A stretch of DNA of 64,000 bases, taken from contig PHDN01000024.1 in the NCBI GenBank assembly GCA_002840975.1, positions 31,261 to 95,260 of the forward strand, given 5' to 3'. The position numbers and the translations under genes were made by a program. This DNA comes from Bacteroidetes bacterium HGW-Bacteroidetes-16. Lineage in GTDB: Bacteria > Bacteroidota > Bacteroidia > Bacteroidales > F082. The notes below the pieces were generated by a model. That model saw only the letters and a list, made by a program, of their open reading frames with translations, searched no databases and had not been told where the DNA came from. Positions 35,437-45,265 of this stretch are shown in pieces (position 1 is the first letter of the stretch; each line of letters starts with the position of its first letter).

Positions 35437-35465
35437 AAAAAACCGCTTTTATAAGGCGGTTTTTT
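35437..35465 (+). terminator. Terminator after the 35039 gene
   Basis: Perfect 10-base stem AAAAAACCGC (35437-35446) with GCGGTTTTTT (35456-35465) around a 9-base loop, with a T-run. Confidence 0.85.
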
Positions 35466-35652
35466 TATGAAGTAAAAGATGTTTGTCAGAAGGATCTTTC
35501 TTGTAAATCGGAGCATCATGAAATCTATCCGTACTAAAACTCATCCTATTGTATATCACTTTAACCAAATGAGACAAATCAAGAGATTCATTGGTAAAAC
35601 ATCCCATCGGTAGAAAAAAGCAGTAATTTCGTGAAAATATTTCTTTGCTGTC

Positions 35653-38600
35653 ATGAATAAATTTAAATATATACTGTTTTTGCTATTATTTACCTGGATT
35701 TCGGTTTCGGCTCAGATTCCGCTTCAGGTGCTTGAACTTCCGCAGGGAGATACGCCAACTGGATACGATGAAGACACCTTAAGAAGTTGGGTGCTGAACC
35801 GATTGCATGGAGGTGGTGGGATTATTGATACCAACAGCATCAAATTTATTGGCGACCACCAGGCATGTGGTTTGTTTTGGAATGGAATAGATATTGGTTT
35901 AAATGCGGGTTTGGTGCTCTCCAATGGAAAAGTAACCAGTGCCGCTACCCCGAATACGGGTGGTTTTAAAAGCGATGTTTTGGGCACTCCAGGCGACCAC
36001 GATTTGTTAAATATGTACAATTTATTGTTTGGCGCCATGAATCTTAAAGATACCGCCATGCAATACACGGGTGACGCCGCGGTTATTGAGTTTACATACA
36101 AACCTTATGGCGAAGAAATTGTAATGGATTATGTATTTGCTTCTGAGGAATATCCCTGGAATAAACAACCGGATATTGACCTGACCGGATTCCCCGTGTC
36201 AAATAGCCAGGCTTTTGACCTTTTTGCCATTTCCATCGAACGTCCCAATCAATTTGAAAATTCGGCCATACTCCCCGAAACAGCTCCACCACCGGGTACT
36301 CCAAAACCAAGAAGATGGGTAAGTGTTGGTACCGTAAATGCCAATACGCTGTTTTCAGGTCATTTTGTTTCCAACCCGACACCTCCACCAAATTCGCAAC
36401 CACTTGGAACCCAATTTGACGGATTTACAAAAAGGGCTGGAAACCAGGACCCCATCTATATTCGGAAGAGGGATGTTATTCCATGCACCAACTATAAAGT
36501 TAAAATTGCCATTGAAGATTTTTATATGGATTCGGCCACCTATGATCCATTATACGGGTTTACGGTCAATTCTGCTGTTTTTCTAAAGGCCAATAGCCTA
36601 AAAGGTGGGATGGACCATCCCGGTTGGGAAGCTGGTTATCACTTTACCAATCCTGCATTCGACGGATTTCTGATAGAAGGTGGTTGTAACAATATCGAAG
36701 TGACATTCACGCTTGATGCCACTGCCCCTGTTGATTATTATATTCCTTTCAGGGTGCTTGCCGATGTCAACCGCGATAAAATCCGGGTGAGCAATCTGGC
36801 CACAGGGATGGTTATCACAGAAGATTCCATTCGCTTTATTCCCGGCGAAACCGAAATCACCATTTTACTGGAAGCCATCAATCTGACGGCGGACGTTCCC
36901 AATGTAACGTTTCAATATGCTACCAATCCTTGCGAAGGACGTCCAACTCCATTTGGTGGTCCAATATATTCCGGACGCATTCCCATGACCCTCCGCAACA
37001 ATGAGCCTTTTACTTTTACTCAAAATCCAAAAACCTACCAGGCCTACTGCAAAGAAACGCTTGATATTACCATTACCGATATAACTCAGGGAGGCGTTAC
37101 CCCAATTAATTTCATATGGAACGGACAGTTGCCAGCCATGGATACTTTAGCTTATCAGGTGAATGCAAGTCCTGATTTTGTAACTGTTAATGTGGGCGAT
37201 GGATGTGGTAACGATTCAACAATACAAGTGAAGATCATCAACAAACCCATTGTGCTGGAACCGGTTTTAGATGCCTTTTTGTGTGGCCCAGGGCAATCGA
37301 TCGTGATTCAAATAAATGCTGAAACGCCCTCTTTTTCCGATTACACCATCGATCATGTGCGTTGGTACAAATTGCCGGGCAATACGCCTCTTGGCGATCA
37401 AAATGGAAATGAAATCACGGTGGTATATGATGACGTGGTGGGCGCTGACCTCTGGACCTGCGGTTTTGAAATCACGGATGTTTGTGGGGGAACACAAACC
37501 GGGAGTTTCCTGGTCAACCAATCGGAACTTACACTGGGTAGCGATGTTTGGATTTGCAATGGTGAATCAAAAACACTGACGGCCAATGCGCAAGCCCAGC
37601 AATTCGAATGGTATGCCACCAATAATCCGGGAGTTATTTTGTCGACTACCAACAATGTTACTGTCAGCCCTTCGGTTACCACTGAATATGCGTTGCGAAT
37701 CCTGGATTTATGCAATCATATTCAAACGGCCACCATCACCGTGAATGTCGATTTATTTGTGCCTGCCATTACCATCGATCCGGCCAGTGCCGAAATTTGC
37801 CCCGGAACAACCATTACACTTACTGCCAACGATGCTGAATCCTGGGAATGGCAACCCGGTGGACAAACCACCCAAACCATTGTACTCAACCCTGTTACGC
37901 CTGACACCTACACGTATACCTTAAACGCCTCTTCATTGTACTGTATTGATAAAGAGGCTACTCAGAGTTTTACCGTATTTCCAATACCCTCTGCTAACTT
38001 TTTATTTACACCACCTTCTGAAGCCTGTACCGGCGAGGAAATCTCCTTTACCTATGGTGGAGGTACCCCAGACACCTTGATCTGGGATTTTGGAGATGGA
38101 ACCACGAGTCGGTTGCAAAACCCCACACATGCCTATACAAATGCCGGTATTTACAACATCAGCCTCCATGTTGATCAGTATATCTGTAGCAACGATACCA
38201 GTATTCAAATCAGCATTGACCCGCTGCCTGTTCCTGATTTTCAGGCCGATTTGCTGGAGGGATGTTTGCCTGTGACGGTTCAGTTTACTGATTTTACCGC
38301 CGATGCCTTCCCCAATGCCACCTATGTTTGGGATTTTGGCGACGGAGACAGTTCTTCTTTAAAAAACCCGCAACATGAATATACTACCGCCGGGTTATTT
38401 TCGGTTAGGTTAAGTGTAAACAACACCAACCGCTGTGCCGGAAGCAACCTCCAATCCAACCTGATTCAGGTAAATCCCAACCCGGAAGCCAATGCCTCCG
38501 CCGATCCTTACCTGACCACCCTCGACACACCCGAAATCAACTTTTTCAACCAAAGCATCAGCGATTCAACCATTCAATACTATATTTGGACTTTTGGAGA

Positions 38601-39009
38601 CGGTGATACCAGCCACATGGAGAACCCTTCACATATTTATCAGGCAGCAGGAGATTATACGGTCCAATTGTTTATTGAAACAGTGAATGGTTGTTTGGGC
38701 GACACTACCCTGTATGTAGCCTTAACCGAGGAAGTCAGGTTGTTTATACCCAACGCGTTTACGCCCAATGGAGATGGATTAAACGATGTTTTCGAAATCA
38801 AGGGAACGCCGGTTGCCGATTTCAACCTCTATATCTTCGACCGTTGGGGAGGCCAGATTTTTAGCACGCACAACTACGAAGAAAAGTGGGACGGTAACAA
38901 TACTGCGGGTGATCCGGTGCCTGCAGGAACGTACGTGTATCAAATTTCAGGAACAGATTACTTGTTGAGGCCACTCAGCTTTAAGGGAATAGTAACCGTG
39001 GTACGCTAG
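35653..39009 (+). CDS. Giant secreted protein: choice-of-anchor L, PKD domains and T9SS type B sorting domain
   Basis: 1118 residues; signal peptide (1-20, WISVSAQ). N-terminal choice-of-anchor L domain (about 30-310; GIDIGLNAGLVLSNG, VFASEEYP). Then Ig-like and PKD domains (VWDFGDGDSSSLKNPQHEYT, IWTFGDGDTSHMENPSHIY) and, at about 1030-1118, the gliding-motility C-terminal domain (LFIPNAFTPNGDGLNDVFEI, YIFDRWGGQIF, DGNNTAGDPVPAGTYVYQI), which targets proteins to the T9SS. Exported to the surface or released. Likely adhesion or carbohydrate binding; unproven. No other T9SS machinery genes are in this window. Confidence 0.92.
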   Translation: MNKFKYILFLLLFTWISVSAQIPLQVLELPQGDTPTGYDEDTLRSWVLNRLHGGGGIIDTNSIKFIGDHQACGLFWNGIDIGLNAGLVLSNGKVTSAATPNTGGFKSDVLGTPGDHDLLNMYNLLFGAMNLKDTAMQYTGDAAVIEFTYKPYGEEIVMDYVFASEEYPWNKQPDIDLTGFPVSNSQAFDLFAISIERPNQFENSAILPETAPPPGTPKPRRWVSVGTVNANTLFSGHFVSNPTPPPNSQPLGTQFDGFTKRAGNQDPIYIRKRDVIPCTNYKVKIAIEDFYMDSATYDPLYGFTVNSAVFLKANSLKGGMDHPGWEAGYHFTNPAFDGFLIEGGCNNIEVTFTLDATAPVDYYIPFRVLADVNRDKIRVSNLATGMVITEDSIRFIPGETEITILLEAINLTADVPNVTFQYATNPCEGRPTPFGGPIYSGRIPMTLRNNEPFTFTQNPKTYQAYCKETLDITITDITQGGVTPINFIWNGQLPAMDTLAYQVNASPDFVTVNVGDGCGNDSTIQVKIINKPIVLEPVLDAFLCGPGQSIVIQINAETPSFSDYTIDHVRWYKLPGNTPLGDQNGNEITVVYDDVVGADLWTCGFEITDVCGGTQTGSFLVNQSELTLGSDVWICNGESKTLTANAQAQQFEWYATNNPGVILSTTNNVTVSPSVTTEYALRILDLCNHIQTATITVNVDLFVPAITIDPASAEICPGTTITLTANDAESWEWQPGGQTTQTIVLNPVTPDTYTYTLNASSLYCIDKEATQSFTVFPIPSANFLFTPPSEACTGEEISFTYGGGTPDTLIWDFGDGTTSRLQNPTHAYTNAGIYNISLHVDQYICSNDTSIQISIDPLPVPDFQADLLEGCLPVTVQFTDFTADAFPNATYVWDFGDGDSSSLKNPQHEYTTAGLFSVRLSVNNTNRCAGSNLQSNLIQVNPNPEANASADPYLTTLDTPEINFFNQSISDSTIQYYIWTFGDGDTSHMENPSHIYQAAGDYTVQLFIETVNGCLGDTTLYVALTEEVRLFIPNAFTPNGDGLNDVFEIKGTPVADFNLYIFDRWGGQIFSTHNYEEKWDGNNTAGDPVPAGTYVYQISGTDYLLRPLSFKGIVTVVR

Positions 39010-39902
39010 TCCTGGAATTCTTTTGGTTTTTTCAGGACGAAGTTCCTTGAGATATTAAATCCAAAATGGATGTCCCCATTTAACCATTTTCCGGTCGTTT
39101 TTGGTATGAAATGTTCTTCAATAATGCCCTGGGAATTGGTGAAGAATAACTGAAAAACATGGCCTCCTGTTTCAATGTCAAAGCCAAGGGTCAGCGAATT
39201 GTTGTAATCTTTGGCTGTTTGGGCCGACAACACGTAATAATATTCCACATTCAGACTGACGCGGTTGTTGAGTTTTACCCTGCCACCTGCACCCAAGGCA
39301 AGCACATCGTTGTCGTCGGTGGTTTTTTCAACCAGATTGCGGTGAATATAGGTCGGGCTTAATTGAACTGAAAGTGCATTGCTCAGTTTTCGTGCTATGA
39401 GTACCTGACTGGCATACGACAACCTGGACGAAAAATAATTAGTCCTCACAGGGTCGGCCCATTTAAGGGTACTCAATGCAGCATCTCCGAAATAACTGAC
39501 AGAAACCGGACTGTTTACTTCGCCGGTGCTTTGTCTCAGCAATTTTATTTTTACCCACCCATTCACTGTTTTTTCAAGTGTCGATCGACCAATCCCAACG
39601 GCTAGCCAATTGGTAATCCCATATTGAAGTCCAAGCCGCGTGATGGCCTGGTCGAGTCCAAAAAAGTCGTTGAATCCAATATTTGCCGGTCCAAAGTGAT
39701 GTTGGACATCGAAAATTAAATTCCCTTCCGGCGGATTTTCGACCGATTGTCCCAGTGAAATACGTGTTGATTTGAAGGTCGCATAGGTGTATTCAGTGGT
39801 GGGTTTGGTATCGCCAATGAGATCCATCAAATCTTCTTGTCCGGTCAATCGGAATGAACTAACAAAAAAGGTGAGCAAGAGTACGGCAACAGTGGTTTTC
39901 AT
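39006..39902 (-). CDS. DUF5777-like beta-barrel outer membrane protein
   Basis: 298 residues from the ATG at 39902 (MKTTVAVLLLTFFV signal peptide); an ATG 13 codons earlier is not preferred because it lacks a signal core. Beta-strand pattern throughout, with LGLQYGITNWLAVGIGRS and a final strand ending in VLKKPKEFQD. Matches the DUF5777 layout. Its stop overlaps the stop of the convergent 35653 gene by 4 bases. Last gene of a minus-strand operon with YceI and two c-type cytochromes; electron transfer across the outer membrane is an inference. Confidence 0.82.
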   Translation of the reverse strand: MKTTVAVLLLTFFVSSFRLTGQEDLMDLIGDTKPTTEYTYATFKSTRISLGQSVENPPEGNLIFDVQHHFGPANIGFNDFFGLDQAITRLGLQYGITNWLAVGIGRSTLEKTVNGWVKIKLLRQSTGEVNSPVSVSYFGDAALSTLKWADPVRTNYFSSRLSYASQVLIARKLSNALSVQLSPTYIHRNLVEKTTDDNDVLALGAGGRVKLNNRVSLNVEYYYVLSAQTAKDYNNSLTLGFDIETGGHVFQLFFTNSQGIIEEHFIPKTTGKWLNGDIHFGFNISRNFVLKKPKEFQD

Positions 39903-39946
39903 TATTTTGGGATGGTTTGGTTTGGAGAATAGCATGATCAAACTGG

Positions 39947-40501
39947 TTAAAATTTAAGAGGGTCGAGACGAACATCCACCCTGATTTCAATTTCTTCGGC
40001 AATTTTTCCGGCAACTGCCCCCGGGATACTGATGTTGTAGTCGGCCAATTTTATTATAAATACCGATTTGCCAACAATAGCTTCCGTAGAAACTTGAAAT
40101 GTGCCCTGTTCTTTCACCTGTTTCGTTACCCCGTGGATGGACAGTTTGCCTTCAAGGATGGCATCGTAAGTGCCGGGTTTGGTAAAATCGATGGCTTCCG
40201 GGTTGGTAATTTTCCCTACAAAGGTAGCATTGGGAAACTGATCACTTTCGACGTAATTCTCATTGAAATGCTCCTGCATAAGGGCTTTCTCGAAGAGAAA
40301 CGACTTCATCAACACTTTAAAAACAAAATCCCCTGATTTTACGTCCAGTACCGAGTTCACCTGGTTGTTTTGGGCCTCGATTTTTTCAAGCGGCCCGTCA
40401 GAGAAAAAAGAAATTTGACCGTTTTTAGTTAGATATCGCTGTGCATTTCCATATTGGAAAAAGGTGAGCGAAAAAATTAAAAGCAGCACGAGTTTTTTCA
40501 T
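39947..40501 (-). CDS. YceI-family lipocalin-like periplasmic protein
   Basis: 184 residues with a signal peptide (1-20, YGNAQ). YceI features: the opening beta-strands QISFFSDGPLEKIEAQNNQ, then FPNATFVGKI and GKLSIHGVTKQVK. YceI proteins bind long lipophilic molecules such as polyisoprenoids or quinones, which would fit a redox role. 119 bases downstream of the cytochrome gene 40620-40991, and followed by the DUF5777 barrel, so likely one operon. Confidence 0.9.
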   Translation of the reverse strand: MKKLVLLLIFSLTFFQYGNAQRYLTKNGQISFFSDGPLEKIEAQNNQVNSVLDVKSGDFVFKVLMKSFLFEKALMQEHFNENYVESDQFPNATFVGKITNPEAIDFTKPGTYDAILEGKLSIHGVTKQVKEQGTFQVSTEAIVGKSVFIIKLADYNISIPGAVAGKIAEEIEIRVDVRLDPLKF

Positions 40502-40619
40502 GGTTAGTTATTATTAGTTAATGATTGAACATTGCTCCAGAATGATGTATGTTCCATTATAACCCCATTGCCAAAGTGGTTATCAGGAAAAATTTCCATT
40601 TTTTCATATCCCGGAGAGA

Positions 40620-40991
40620 TTAGTTGTTTGGAGTTCCATTGGCCACCCATATTTCCAGCTTCCTGATATTACAGTCATCCAGTTGATTCGTGTTTTTTGG
40701 CATTGGCGACCAACCTGATTCATGCCTGATGGCTCCCATCAAGCTCCCATTGGTAACTGCTGATACAATATTTTCGTAACTGTCGAGCTGAACATTTCCA
40801 TTGGCTCCGAACCCCGAATGACATCCGACACATTGTGCCGAAAGAATGGGGAAAACGGTTGCAGAATAACTTACGTTGGTTGTGTCGCAGAGGCTGGTTT
40901 GGGGATAAAGCGCTTCTTCGCTGTCGTAATAACAAGCATTCATTAATACCAGGGTAATAAATGCGATGGTCAGGGTAATTGTTCTTTTCAT
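40620..40991 (-). CDS. Monohaem c-type cytochrome lipoprotein
   Basis: 123 residues from the ATG at 40991; an upstream ATG at 41150 lies inside the previous gene and is not used. Lipobox LMNAC anchors it. Single haem site CVGCH; the later WSPMPKN likely gives the axial Met. Its sequence from CDTTNVSYSATVFPILS to the end is close to the C-terminal half of the preceding gene product, so it arose by duplication. Start follows the preceding stop by one base. Confidence 0.88.
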   Translation of the reverse strand: MKRTITLTIAFITLVLMNACYYDSEEALYPQTSLCDTTNVSYSATVFPILSAQCVGCHSGFGANGNVQLDSYENIVSAVTNGSLMGAIRHESGWSPMPKNTNQLDDCNIRKLEIWVANGTPNN

Positions 40992-40992
40992 T

Positions 40993-41697
40993 TTAGTTAG
41001 TTGGTGTACCGTTTTCAATCCAAATTTCGATGGTTCTGATTTCACAGCGGGTAAGGGGATCGCTGCCTTTTGGCATGGGGTAGTAACCGGGTTCCCGATT
41101 AATTGCACCCACCAAAACCCCATTCTCAATAAAGGCGGAGAGCTGTGCAAAATTACTCAGGTCTAGGTTATAAGCGGGGTTTAGGCCACTATGGCAAGGG
41201 TAACAGTATTTTTCAAAAATGGGTAGCACACTTGCTGTATAGGTAATATTTGTAGTATCGCAGTATGGTAGGTTTAAGCATTTATTATTCTTTGCCCCTT
41301 GCGAAATCCAGGTGAGTAGCAGGTTTTTTTGCAGATCTGTCCATTGAGGCTTGGGTGAAGGAGGCATGCGCTCATCCGAGCCAATAACTGCCTCATAAAT
41401 ATCGCTTGATGCGGGATTGCCCGTGTTGATCCCTCCTGTTCGCATGACAGAAAGGTAATCAATTAGCACAACGCCTTTTTTTGCTGTACCTATATTATGA
41501 CATCCGGCGGTTCCACAAGTGGACGAAAGCATGGGCAGAATGTCGTTTTGAAAATACACCGTATCTTCGTAACACACATCACTTACAATAATGGTATCAT
41601 CGATGATAGGATCAGGCTCGTTTTTACAACCTGAAAATACAGCAAAAATCAGAGCCAGGAAAAGAAATCCTCCCACTCTGGTTGTTAACTCCCTCAT
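40993..41697 (-). CDS. Two-domain c-type cytochrome lipoprotein
   Basis: 234 residues; lipobox VFSGC with Cys at about 24. Two haem domains: the first has CGTAGCH (a C-x4-CH spacing, unlike the usual CxxCH), the second CYPCH with GYYPMPKGS supplying a probable axial Met. The first domain continues to AVIGSDERMPPSPKPQWT, likely holding its own Met ligand. C-terminal half matches the neighbour 40620-40991. First gene of the operon. Expected to carry electrons at the outer face of the cell envelope. Confidence 0.87.
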   Translation of the reverse strand: MRELTTRVGGFLFLALIFAVFSGCKNEPDPIIDDTIIVSDVCYEDTVYFQNDILPMLSSTCGTAGCHNIGTAKKGVVLIDYLSVMRTGGINTGNPASSDIYEAVIGSDERMPPSPKPQWTDLQKNLLLTWISQGAKNNKCLNLPYCDTTNITYTASVLPIFEKYCYPCHSGLNPAYNLDLSNFAQLSAFIENGVLVGAINREPGYYPMPKGSDPLTRCEIRTIEIWIENGTPTN

Positions 41698-41891
41698 AAT
41701 TTAGATTGATTTTTGAAGATTGCAAATTAACGCCAATAAAATATACATGTTGCAACAAGAATAATATTAACAAAATATTAACATTATGGGTTTTTTTTCC
41801 GAATTTATAAACCATCCATAAAAAGTTTACAAATCGGGGAATGATTGAAGCAATAAGAATGTCTAAACTGCAAATCTTAAAACTTTGAAAT

Positions 41892-43223
41892 ATGAATAAG
41901 CGAAATTTATGGGTAACCACTTTGATGTTACTTTTCTCTTCACTACTGATCGGGCAGAATGCTCAAAGGCAACAAACACGCGAAGAAGTTAAAAAATATT
42001 TTGATGAACAGGTGAAACCGTTGCTTATGGAGCAACAAAATATTTATGTACAATCGCTGTCTGCACAGGAGAAAGCCCGGTTAGAGGAAATTCAGACGAC
42101 CTTTGGCAATGGCAGGTTCGCACAGAATGGTCAACGCGGCAGAAACGCAAATGACGGTAACTTCAATTGTGTTGCCCGGGCCGAAGAAATTACGGCCAAT
42201 CATCCCGATCAAAACAAATCTTATAGGCAGTTTATTGAAGACCACAAATCGAAATGGGGAGAAGATATAAAAGCCATTCATGAAAAAAACGGGGTCAGTC
42301 AAATGAAAAATGCGGATGGGAATACAGGTCCTGAATTTTGGATCGGCCGGTTCGAAAATCCTGAGACCTTGTTGCTGATGAATCCTGACAAGCCCTTCCC
42401 TGGATTTGGACAGGGTGCAGGACGTGGCTTGGGCAGAAATGGAAATATGGGGAAAGGCAATTGTCCTAACGGGAGAAATGGAATGCAGTCGGGCGTTAAT
42501 CCGATGATTAACAATGAAATGATTCCGGTAGTTGCCAAAGAACGGCTTGCCTTCGACAGCAACCTTTCCGATGCAGAAAAAGAAACCATTGATCTAGCCC
42601 GCCAAAAGATACAGGTTCGCAAGGCGATGTTTAAAGCCTGGAGGGAAAGCGAAGATTTTGTACCCGGTGCACGTCGCAACGATCCCAACTTCGATGCCAT
42701 GCGGGCCGATATGCAGGAAAGCATGCAGGCTGTGAGAGATATCGCCTTGAACCACAGCAGCGAAATCAGACAATCGCTTGACGAAATCAGAGGCCTGAAT
42801 CCTGATTTGATTGATTGCCCAAAATACGGAATGAACAACCACCGCAAAGGCAGCCATTTTAAAGGAAACCAACCCGGACATGGCAACAAATGGAATACGC
42901 CTATGGGATTTCTGCTTTTTGATCCTGCAAACGCAGAGGAATCAGCTTCCACAAATTTGGAAAATGAAGCTTTGATTTCGGTTTACCCCAATCCTGTGAA
43001 GGAAACAGGAACAGTGAAAATTGGAAATGCCAATGGAAAAAATATAGAGGTGGTACTGTTAAACCAGGATGGAAGCCAACGCGAAAAACTATTTAGCGGA
43101 CAGGTAAACGACGATTTATATGAAGTAGCTATTCAGGCTTCAGGTTTGGACGAAGGCATTTATTTTGTTCAGGTTATTCTGAACGATAAAACGACCACAA
43201 AAAAGATGGTTGTAAAAAGATAG
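41892..43223 (+). CDS. Spy/CpxP-like secreted protein with T9SS type A sorting domain
   Basis: 443 residues; signal peptide 1-20 (LLIGQ). The N-terminal region is helical, with QSLSAQEKARLEEIQTTFG reminiscent of LTxxQ chaperones. A Gly/Asn/Arg-rich linker (about 165-200, GFGQGAGRGLGRNGNMGKGN) precedes a second helical stretch (DARSNLSDAEKETIDLARQKI-like). The tail (about 360-443: LISVYPNPVKETGTVKI, GIYFVQVILNDK) is the T9SS type A sorting domain. Divergent from the cytochrome operon 200 bases away. Confidence 0.85.
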   Translation: MNKRNLWVTTLMLLFSSLLIGQNAQRQQTREEVKKYFDEQVKPLLMEQQNIYVQSLSAQEKARLEEIQTTFGNGRFAQNGQRGRNANDGNFNCVARAEEITANHPDQNKSYRQFIEDHKSKWGEDIKAIHEKNGVSQMKNADGNTGPEFWIGRFENPETLLLMNPDKPFPGFGQGAGRGLGRNGNMGKGNCPNGRNGMQSGVNPMINNEMIPVVAKERLAFDSNLSDAEKETIDLARQKIQVRKAMFKAWRESEDFVPGARRNDPNFDAMRADMQESMQAVRDIALNHSSEIRQSLDEIRGLNPDLIDCPKYGMNNHRKGSHFKGNQPGHGNKWNTPMGFLLFDPANAEESASTNLENEALISVYPNPVKETGTVKIGNANGKNIEVVLLNQDGSQREKLFSGQVNDDLYEVAIQASGLDEGIYFVQVILNDKTTTKKMVVKR

Positions 43224-43270
43224 TTTTTTGTTGATTTGTAATTATTTATCAGCAGTATTAATTTAATCCG

Positions 43271-43335
43271 CAAATCAACCTTTCCCTGAATCACCCTTTA
43301 GGGTAAGGGGTAAAATTCAGGGAAAGGTTGATTTG
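43271..43335. repeat. Inverted-repeat element with CCCTAAAGGG-type core (copy 2)
   Basis: Perfect 21-base arms at 43271-43291 and 43315-43335 around a 23-base core whose minus-strand reading is TTTACCCCTTACCCTAAAGG. Lies between convergent genes and could work as a two-way terminator, but the core is shared with the elements at 5511 and 57409. Confidence 0.9.
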
Positions 43336-43385
43336 ATTAATAAGTTGATGATGACCAGGTGGCTTTCGTTGAGAGCCACCTTTTT

Positions 43386-44366
43386 TTAGCGTTCATCACC
43401 ATAGATTTTTACTTCAGCATTTTTATCAGAAGTGATTGTTCCTCTGTACATGCCGGCTGTGTTAAAAGGCATGGATATATTTCCCAATGTATCGAGCGCA
43501 ATCACGCCCCCCTCTCCTCCGATAGGTTTTAACACCTCAAAAATCATGTACCGGGCTGCTTCATCCAGCGACAGGTCTTTGTATTTCATCAAAGCATTTA
43601 TTTGAAAGGCCACCACATTGCGAATAAAGAATTCTCCATGTCCGGTGGCGGAAATGGCGCAACCGTTGTTGTCGGCATAGGTTCCTGCACCAATAATAGG
43701 AGAATCGCCCACACGTCCTTTCATTTTGTAGGTCATACCCCCGGTTGAAGTGCCGGCAGCCAGATTTCCGTGCTTGTCGAGCGCCACGGCTCCGCAGGTT
43801 CCGAAATTTTCTTTAGAAGCTTTTTCGCGTGCTTTTAAATAGCTGTTCCATCGGTTTTCGGTAAAGAAGTAGCTGCTGTCGACAAGTTCGATGCCCTGGT
43901 CTTGAGCGAATTTCTCGGCACCATCACCCATGAGCATCACATGGGGACTTTTTTCCATCACCGCCCGGGCAGCTAAAATGGGGTTCTTGATGCGTTTAAC
44001 ACCGGCCACGGCACCGGCCATCAGGTTTTCACCATTCATAATGGAAGCATCCATTTCGTTTATGCCTTCGGCTGTAAAAACAGCCCCTTTTCCGGCATTG
44101 AAAAGCGGAGAGTCTTCCATCACATTAATGGCTGCGCAAACCGCATCCAGGCTGGTGCCGCCGTTTTTAAGGATTTCCGAGCCTGCCTGCAGGGCTTCAT
44201 CCAGTTTTTCCTGATATTGTTGCTCCAGTTCAGGAGTCATACTTTCTTTTGTGATGGTGCCTGCACCGCCGTGGATGGCCAGTGCCCAGGCGGGTTGTTT
44301 TGGAGCCTGATGTGGGACACAGCCAAATAGAATCAAGGCCAGAAAGAGGAAAGATAATTTCTTCAT
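43386..44366 (-). CDS. Isoaspartyl peptidase/L-asparaginase lipoprotein
   Basis: Hydrolyses asparagine or isoaspartyl peptides; an Ntn-hydrolase activated by self-cleavage. 326 residues; lipobox LFGC anchors it. Catalytic Thr follows the GTCGAVALDKHGNLAAGTST stretch (cleavage before the Thr of TCGAVA). GGAGT near the start and GAGTYAD, GHGEFFIRNV later fit the family. Faces the convergent element 43271-43335. Monocistronic. Confidence 0.9.
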   Translation of the reverse strand: MKKLSFLFLALILFGCVPHQAPKQPAWALAIHGGAGTITKESMTPELEQQYQEKLDEALQAGSEILKNGGTSLDAVCAAINVMEDSPLFNAGKGAVFTAEGINEMDASIMNGENLMAGAVAGVKRIKNPILAARAVMEKSPHVMLMGDGAEKFAQDQGIELVDSSYFFTENRWNSYLKAREKASKENFGTCGAVALDKHGNLAAGTSTGGMTYKMKGRVGDSPIIGAGTYADNNGCAISATGHGEFFIRNVVAFQINALMKYKDLSLDEAARYMIFEVLKPIGGEGGVIALDTLGNISMPFNTAGMYRGTITSDKNAEVKIYGDER

Positions 44367-44438
44367 GTGCGGAGTATTAAAACCCCAAATGTAGGAAAAA
44401 GCGTTGAATCATATCGGATTCGGCAGTCACGCTGTATC

Positions 44439-45233
44439 TTATTGAAGTTGTGGCAACAATCCGCTAACGACACTTTTAAAATCGTAAATTCCGAACATGT
44501 CGGCGGCAGTGATGAGGATGATCACTACGATGACCCATTTCACAAAATCAACGCCTTTGCTTACGGCTAACCGCGATGCAATCAGGGCTCCGGTTACATT
44601 GCCAATGGCCAGGGTAAGTCCGTAAATCCAGTTCACCTGGTTATACCACAGGAAAACCAACAAGGTAAAGGGCGAATACGCCAGTACGATAAATACCTTG
44701 ATGGCGTTGGCTTTTACCAGGTTGAAACCAGCACCGGCCACAATGCCCGCAAGCAAAAAGTAACCTACACCCAGGTGGATAAATCCGCCATAAATACCGA
44801 TCAGGAAGAAGATGAGCAAGAGTTTCCAGCTAAGGGGTTTGCTTGTAATTTCTGCCCTGCCATAAATGTATTTCTGAGGTTTGTAAAAGATAAACACCAA
44901 CATCACCAGCATGATAACGCCGATGGCCTTTTCAAAAATGTCCTCCCGAATATCAACGGCCAGCCAGGCACCGATAAGCGAACCTAAAACAGTTGGAATT
45001 GACAGGTAGATTGCTTTTCGTAATTCAAGTGCTTTTTGCTGATGGAAACTGGTGGTGGCCGCGAGGGTTTGAATGGTGATGGCAATGCGGTTGGTGCCGT
45101 TGGCCACGCCTGCCGGCAAACCCATGAGCATGAGTACTGACAGGGAGATAATGCTGCCACCCCCTGCCAGCGTATTGATGAACCCAACCATCAAACCCGC
45201 CGTAATAAGAATGATAATTTCAACCGTGGTCAT
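44439..45233 (-). CDS. TauE/SafE-family sulfite exporter-like membrane protein
   Basis: 264 residues from the ATG at 45233; an ATG at 45308 lies in the upstream thiL. Eight or so membrane segments, with the family's Gly/Pro-rich motif GFINTLAGGGSIISLSVLM and a second repeat GVGYFLLAGIVAGAGF. Members move sulfite, sulfoacetate or similar anions, but substrate cannot be deduced. 32 bases after thiL on the same strand, likely cotranscribed. Confidence 0.87.
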   Translation of the reverse strand: MTTVEIIILITAGLMVGFINTLAGGGSIISLSVLMLMGLPAGVANGTNRIAITIQTLAATTSFHQQKALELRKAIYLSIPTVLGSLIGAWLAVDIREDIFEKAIGVIMLVMLVFIFYKPQKYIYGRAEITSKPLSWKLLLIFFLIGIYGGFIHLGVGYFLLAGIVAGAGFNLVKANAIKVFIVLAYSPFTLLVFLWYNQVNWIYGLTLAIGNVTGALIASRLAVSKGVDFVKWVIVVIILITAADMFGIYDFKSVVSGLLPQLQ

Positions 45234-45265
45234 GCTGCTAAAGATAAATAGGTTGCGAAATGCTA

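Noticed and set aside
42299-42952. Long antisense reading frame opposite the Spy-like T9SS gene
   Set aside because: Sense frame has signal peptide and sorting domain; antisense frame has no start signal or recognisable domain.
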